The notes beneath the pieces were generated by a model. The model worked only from the letters and a program-made list of their open reading frames with translations. It ran no database searches and was not told where the DNA came from. From Spirochaetales bacterium (lineage in GTDB: Bacteria; Spirochaetota; Spirochaetia; DTKZ01): DNA of 11,090 nucleotides. The first letter of the stretch is position 1, and each line of letters starts with the position of its first letter. Location of the stretch: NCBI GenBank assembly GCA_017998025.1, contig JAGODW010000024.1:1-11090 (forward strand), written 5' to 3'. The position numbers and the translations under genes were made by a program. Below are positions 7,586 to 11,090 of the stretch, one piece after another.

Positions 7586-7607
7586 GCAAAAAAAATCTAA
7601 CCGGCAA
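7579..7607 (-). promoter_or_regulatory. Predicted sigma-70-type promoter of clpS-clpA-aat
   Basis: Reading the minus strand, TTGCCG (7607-7602) is followed by a 17-nt spacer containing a run of eight T and then TACTAT (7584-7579). The -35 keeps the TTG core and the -10 matches consensus at four of six positions, including the first two and the last. The predicted start near 7572 gives a leader of about 20 nt, just enough for the GGGAGG ribosome-binding site. Confidence 0.6.
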
Positions 7608-7626
7608 CTATCTAAATCGATAGATT
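7588..7626 (-). terminator. Weak candidate terminator or alternative hairpin upstream of clpS
   Basis: On the minus strand AATCTA (7626-7621) can pair with TAGATT (7599-7594), immediately followed by T residues down to 7588. A competing stem CTATC/GATAG (7623-7619 with 7612-7608) overlaps it. The stems are short and AT-rich and the larger loop is long, so a terminator for the upstream ykgJ-like operon is only a weak possibility. The T run also forms the clpS promoter spacer. Confidence 0.18.
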
Positions 7627-7688
7627 ACCAGCCAAAGATGATTCACCTGGAGAGAACTATGAGAGACACATCCTCGATAAAAAGGTTT

Positions 7689-7991
7689 TTAGTAAGAATC
7701 CTGGGACGGAGGCATTTCCGTTCTGATGATTTTTGAATTCCTCCAGAAACGAAATCGGCGAACATACCCACAGGTTGAAGGTAAATAGGGGGAAAATAGG
7801 GCATGGTACAGGGTGAGTTTCCGGCAATCAGAACATACGGAAAACCGTTTCTCGTACACAGTGCAGAGATGCGTTTTCTCGTCCAAATACTCACAGGGAG
7901 AAGAGTATTCGACGATTACCTCCCCTTTTTTCCCGCGATGCCGTACGTAACAGCAGAGCCCGCACTTGAGACAGTATTCTTCCCACCTCAT
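7689..7991 (-). CDS. Cysteine-cluster protein, YcgN/UPF0260 (YkgJ-type) family
   Basis: This 100-residue cytoplasmic protein has the Cys pattern of the putative zinc/iron-chelating YkgJ-type domain: CxxCGxCC at 7-14, then Cys33, Cys43, Cys53-x-x-Cys56 and Cys74. It resembles E. coli YcgN in the order WEEYC, PCEYLD, YEKRF, CRKLT and PSTCGYV. The usual role is unknown; metal or Fe-S binding is inferred from the cysteines. Cys53 is an extra cysteine relative to the YcgN pattern I recall. The start ATG 7991 has AAGGA 6 nt upstream. It lies 24 bp after the stop of the NHL/VWFA gene and is probably the last gene of the surE-TPR-NHL operon. Downstream is the 138-bp gap holding the clpS promoter. The family call is good and function is unassigned. 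Confidence 0.85.
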   Translation of the reverse strand: MRWEEYCLKCGLCCYVRHRGKKGEVIVEYSSPCEYLDEKTHLCTVYEKRFSVCSDCRKLTLYHALFSPYLPSTCGYVRRFRFWRNSKIIRTEMPPSQDSY

Positions 7992-8015
7992 GCTTTATCC
8001 TTTTAGAACTGCTCC

Positions 8016-10064
8016 TTAGAACTTCAGCGGCCCAAAGTATCCGATCTCTTCTCTACCGCTCCGCCGAATTAACTGCGTCTCTACCTCGACCGGTATGTAG
8101 CGTCTGCCGAAATCAGTATCCTCCCGGGAAGTGTACTTAAGTACATATACTCCCTCTTTCTGTTGCCGTAAATCGGATACAAGGGGAGAAATCCCTTGAG
8201 GATCGGAAAAACGATACGACCTTCCTCCGGTTTCACGAGCAAGGAATTCAAGCTCTCGGGTTATCGTTTCGTTCTGAATATACAGGGGATAAAATACAAC
8301 TCCATTGTTTCGCATGTATCCTACCGTTTCGGTAAGTCCAAAGTTCTGAAAGGATGTGGAAGTAAGTTCGCCTGTAGTCAAGTACAGAATAGCCTTGCGA
8401 AAGCGGCTGGGCATTATTTCTGTTGTCGCCAGTCTGGCTCCTAAATCGAAGGCCCATTGATCGGAGTAGGCTGTAGAGGAATCCATAATTCGAACCGGCA
8501 ATAGTTCCCACCGCTCCTGCGGTTTAAATGTTACCGCGGGAACAGAGGAGGCTGAAATTACCCGTAAATTCCCCATCCCCTGGAAAATTCGTCCTAGCTC
8601 CTGAGCTACCCGCCCCAACGTTTCCCGTGCCTCAAGGGCCTTTAAGGATCGTTCTACTAGAACGGCTATTTCAAACCGGTTGTCTCGATGCGAGGCAAAC
8701 AAAAACTCCGTCTTTCCTACCCGTGACCGCCGTTCTGTAATCAAAAAATTAGAACCATTCAATCCCACGATAGGATTCCCAAATCGGTCCGTAACGCGAA
8801 CGTCTAGATACACTTCAGGATGAGAGGAAGCATCGATCCTTTGTACACGGACAGAGAGACCTGAGTACATCTCGGAAAGTTCCGAAAGAATGTGAACCGC
8901 GTTTGCATCGAAATCTCCTGCCAGAATGTTTCCGTTCGCATCCAGATCAGCCAAGAGAATCCTCTTAGCCTGAGCCCCATACTCCACAACCGGCTGAAGC
9001 GTATCTGTCTCTACATCGTAGGAAACCAGACGATTTCCATCGGCTATTAAGATTCGATTTCCCATACGGGTTAACCCTTCGGGCCGGACCAAGCGTCCTT
9101 TCAGGAGTGTGGTCAGATAGTTCCCGTTCGTATCAAATACCAGTAATTGCTTCTTTTCCGTATCTGCCACGTATACCTGGTCTTCTTTTACCAAAATTCC
9201 CGCCGGAGCCGTAAATCCTTCAAAAAACTCTGTTCGTTCTCCAAATGTAGTAAGAAAAGCCCCTTCATTATCAAACTTAGAAATCCGACGATTTCCATAT
9301 TCGCTTACATAGATATTCCCAGCCTCGTCCCTTGCCAGGTACTGAGGGCCGAGCAAACTACCGGGAGCCCTTCCCCTGGAACCGAATACGCGTATTTTAT
9401 TCCCGTTGGAAGAACAGAGAGCTACCCTGTCTCCCCGGAACTCCGAGACGTAGAAGGATCCATTCTCCCCTTCGATGATATCGAATGGATGATCAAAACC
9501 TGCAAGTCCCCCCCGGAGGGAACGCACCAGAACGCCGTTCACGTCCAAAAGCAGTATCTCGTTCTTCACATAGGAAACGACATAAAAGGTGCCATCGGAC
9601 CGGCCTCGAACAACCGTGGGACTTTTAAATAATACAGTCTCTCCCTGGGTTCCTTCAATTTCAGCGGCAAACACCCATCGGGGAGGAGGTTGAAGTTCAC
9701 GCCGCAATCCGCGGCCTGCTTCCAGCAGTTCTACCCAGCTCTGAAGGAATATATCTCGAACTCCGGCATTCAGAACCCCTTTCAATTCGGACAATCCTGC
9801 ATCCTCAAACCCCGACTGAATATATGCACGGGCAAGCCATATTCGTGTTAATGGATTCTCTGGTTGATAGGATAGGGAACGTTTTAAAGAAAGGATCGAT
9901 TCATTGAGGTACCCTTTGTGAAAGGCTTCAACCCCCCATCGGAACTCTTCATCTGCCTTTACCTTATTCAAATCTATTTGCTGGGAGTAGAGGGAAGATG
10001 CTATCCCACATAGATATATCGAAAAAAGAAATAGAAGCCTCAAAGGATTTTTTCTGAAAATCAC
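8016..10064 (-). CDS. Exported TPR / NHL-repeat / VWFA-like protein
   Basis: This 682-residue protein probably lies outside the cytoplasm. The N-terminus has Lys/Arg residues, a hydrophobic core (about 9-25) and a polar stretch from SQQ at 27-29, as in a signal peptide. Cys19 (YLCG) could be a loose lipobox, but cleavage after Ser27 is equally plausible. Residues 35-100 form about two TPR units. Residues 148-395 form an NHL-type beta-propeller, with repeated (F/I)YV(S/A)(E/D) strands such as FYVSEF (204), IYVSEY (251) and VYVADT (297), each followed by a D/N-x-x-G turn. Residues 418-645 match the VWFA-related type, with VTDRFGNPIVGL (424-435), KAILYLTTGE and LARETGGRSY. The DxSxS metal site is replaced by VERSLKA at 470-476. 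Start GTG 10064 overlaps the preceding stop (GTGA), with GGAGGAGGAGAG just before it. It is likely a scaffold or envelope protein with no enzymatic residues seen. Confidence 0.9.
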   Translation of the reverse strand: MIFRKNPLRLLFLFSIYLCGIASSLYSQQIDLNKVKADEEFRWGVEAFHKGYLNESILSLKRSLSYQPENPLTRIWLARAYIQSGFEDAGLSELKGVLNAGVRDIFLQSWVELLEAGRGLRRELQPPPRWVFAAEIEGTQGETVLFKSPTVVRGRSDGTFYVVSYVKNEILLLDVNGVLVRSLRGGLAGFDHPFDIIEGENGSFYVSEFRGDRVALCSSNGNKIRVFGSRGRAPGSLLGPQYLARDEAGNIYVSEYGNRRISKFDNEGAFLTTFGERTEFFEGFTAPAGILVKEDQVYVADTEKKQLLVFDTNGNYLTTLLKGRLVRPEGLTRMGNRILIADGNRLVSYDVETDTLQPVVEYGAQAKRILLADLDANGNILAGDFDANAVHILSELSEMYSGLSVRVQRIDASSHPEVYLDVRVTDRFGNPIVGLNGSNFLITERRSRVGKTEFLFASHRDNRFEIAVLVERSLKALEARETLGRVAQELGRIFQGMGNLRVISASSVPAVTFKPQERWELLPVRIMDSSTAYSDQWAFDLGARLATTEIMPSRFRKAILYLTTGELTSTSFQNFGLTETVGYMRNNGVVFYPLYIQNETITRELEFLARETGGRSYRFSDPQGISPLVSDLRQQKEGVYVLKYTSREDTDFGRRYIPVEVETQLIRRSGREEIGYFGPLKF

Positions 10065-10738
10065 CTCTCCTCCTCCATAACCACCTTTAGATGCTGCAGG
10101 ATCTCCTTGTTCTTGGGTGCAGACTCCAGAGCCCTCCGTAGATACAGCCGGGCATCTTTACTATTTCCTAGTTTAAAATGCGCCCATCCAAGAGAATCCA
10201 GGTAAGCAGGATTCTTAGGATCTTTTGACACAGCCCGCTCACAAAGGCTGAGGGCTGTAGCCAACCGCTTATCTTGTTCAGCCAGGATGTATCCTAGAGA
10301 GTTCATGGCATTGGCGTTATCCGGTTCCAACTCTATCGCTTTTTCCAATAGAGGAATACTCTCTTCAGGTTTTCCCTGCATATATAGTACATACGCTAGA
10401 GCACTGTAAACTTTCGCTGATTCAAATCCTTCTTCAAGCAGCTTGCGGAATTCAAACTCGGATAACCGGTATCGTTTTGTTACCGCATAGATAAACCCCA
10501 GGATCATACGGCTCTGGTACAGATGTATCAGCCCTGATTCGGAAGCCACCACTTGCTCCAGGTACAGGAGAGCTTCATCGTACTTTTCCAGCTTGGTGTA
10601 ACAGAGACCTAAATAGTACGAAAGTTCAGGATGTGCCAGAGAACCGGACCGGATGCTGAGGAACTCTTTCAGAGCTGCCTCGTACCGTTTGTTTCGGTAC
10701 AAACGGACTCCTTCTGTGAAACTATTTTTAGTCTTCAT
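10061..10738 (-). CDS. Tetratricopeptide repeat (TPR) protein
   Basis: This 225-residue protein consists almost entirely of TPR units and has no signal peptide, so it is probably a cytoplasmic protein-interaction scaffold. Six helical pairs can be followed from residue 5 to about 210. The clearest are at 107-140 (SALAYVLYMQGKPEESIPLL) and 141-174 (MNSLGYILAEQDKRLATAL). Each has the small-residue/Gly-Tyr positions and the P at the unit end (EPDN, DPKN, APKN). ATG 10738 lies 11 bp inside the end of surE with no clear ribosome-binding site, suggesting translational coupling. Its TGA overlaps the GTG start of the NHL/VWFA gene. The 4-bp overlap and shared TPR content suggest the two act together, but this is inference. 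No more specific family is recognised. Confidence 0.9.
   Translation of the reverse strand: MKTKNSFTEGVRLYRNKRYEAALKEFLSIRSGSLAHPELSYYLGLCYTKLEKYDEALLYLEQVVASESGLIHLYQSRMILGFIYAVTKRYRLSEFEFRKLLEEGFESAKVYSALAYVLYMQGKPEESIPLLEKAIELEPDNANAMNSLGYILAEQDKRLATALSLCERAVSKDPKNPAYLDSLGWAHFKLGNSKDARLYLRRALESAPKNKEILQHLKVVMEEER
10065..10076 (-). promoter_or_regulatory. Strong ribosome-binding site for the GTG-started NHL/VWFA gene
   Basis: GGAGGAGGAGAG on the minus strand ends directly before the GTG. Its first GGAGG is 7 nt from the start codon. It lies in the last codons of the TPR gene and supports GTG 10064 over any later start. Confidence 0.7.
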
Positions 10739-11090
10739 AGAGTTTGAACGATGCGGTTCTATACCGCATATCCTCCTTCTCCGACACAGGATGAATGAAA
10801 ATCGGTGAAATAGATAGATACCCCTCCTGCACCGCTTCCCAGTCCGAATGATCGGAAAATACAGTTTCTACTTGCATGCCTTCGATGAAAAAATAGGTAT
10901 GTTTATCCGGTGCCTGGAATTCCACGAGTTTATCATGATAGATCCGCCGGCAGGGGTTCGTGATTCGAAATCCTTTATACCGGGGTACATTGGGAGCATT
11001 AATATTGACAAAATGATTCGTATCCCACAAGGAAAAAAAAGTTTCCAAATTTTCCAATAAAAATCGACTTAACGGCTCAAAATAAAACGG
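10728..11090 (-). CDS. surE: 5'/3'-nucleotidase SurE, C-terminal part (5' end beyond window)
   Basis: The frame stays open to the right edge and gives the last 120 residues of a SurE-like protein, about half the usual length of about 250. SurE is a metal-dependent phosphatase acting on nucleoside monophosphates. Matches to the family are the NINAPNVP segment (about residues 30-37 of the visible part), the RIYHD segment, a YFFIEG strand, and SDWEAVQEGYLSISP near the end, which corresponds to the usual TDxxAVxxGYxSxTPL. The catalytic DDG motif would be in the missing N-terminal half, so completeness cannot be judged. An internal TTG at 11057 is not taken as the start because the homologous sequence continues upstream of it. 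The TAA stop overlaps the TPR gene start by 11 bp, making surE the upstream member of that operon. Confidence 0.85.
   Translation of the reverse strand, partial: PFYFEPLSRFLLENLETFFSLWDTNHFVNINAPNVPRYKGFRITNPCRRIYHDKLVEFQAPDKHTYFFIEGMQVETVFSDHSDWEAVQEGYLSISPIFIHPVSEKEDMRYRTASFKLYED

Noticed and set aside
7803..8006. 67-codon + strand frame opposite the cysteine-cluster gene
   Set aside because: It is antisense to a gene with a diagnostic cysteine pattern and has no ribosome-binding site evidence.
9147..9632. 161-codon open frame on the + strand opposite the NHL region
   Set aside because: It lies wholly antisense to a well-supported gene, its translation is compositionally odd, and no ribosome-binding site or family resemblance was seen.
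1..11090. Search for tRNA, rRNA, CRISPR, IS ends, integrases or defence genes
   Set aside because: No such signals were noticed by eye. The genes are housekeeping-like and closely packed, which argues against a mobile island here.

Overview
The window is a densely packed bacterial chromosome segment. It holds eleven well-supported protein genes, plus a possible short gene tail at the left edge. There are no RNA genes, insertion sequences, prophage genes or CRISPR arrays. Base composition looks near balanced (judged by eye, not computed). The best guess at the source is a spirochaete (Spirochaetales/Treponema-like). This rests on the gene mix: a ThrRS-like/uridine-kinase fusion, an exported TPR-NHL-VWA protein, and a clpS-clpA-aat cluster. 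It is an inference from general familiarity and not a proven assignment.

Left block, + strand (1-4148): an HD-GYP-type protein with several degraded active-site positions (72-1244); an unrecognised 308-residue helical protein ending in a sliding-clamp-binding-like peptide (1321-2247); an unrecognised 76-residue protein (2261-2491); and a 554-residue nucleoside kinase with a threonyl-tRNA-synthetase-like N-terminal half (2484-4148). A good sigma-70-type promoter lies across the stop codon of the first gene. It probably makes the last three genes a separate transcription unit, with the small ORF and the kinase overlapping by 8 bp.

Middle block, - strand (7607 down to 4171): clpS, clpA and aat are packed 2 bp and 0 bp apart behind one promoter. 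Together they encode the bacterial N-degron (Leu/N-end rule) pathway: Aat adds Leu/Phe to N-termini, ClpS recognises the resulting N-degrons, and ClpA unfolds them for ClpP, which is not in the window. The ClpS substrate pocket has two notable changes, and the promoter carries a perfect 14-bp palindrome over its -10 region. This operon converges on the kinase gene, with only 22 bp between the two stop codons.

Right block, - strand (window edge down to 7689): the 3' part of surE, a TPR protein, an exported TPR/NHL/VWFA-like protein and a small cysteine-cluster protein (YcgN/UPF0260 type). They are joined by an 11-bp overlap, a 4-bp overlap and a 24-bp gap, so they look like one operon whose promoter lies beyond the right edge. 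The only sizeable non-coding stretch is 7551-7688, which holds the clpS promoter region.
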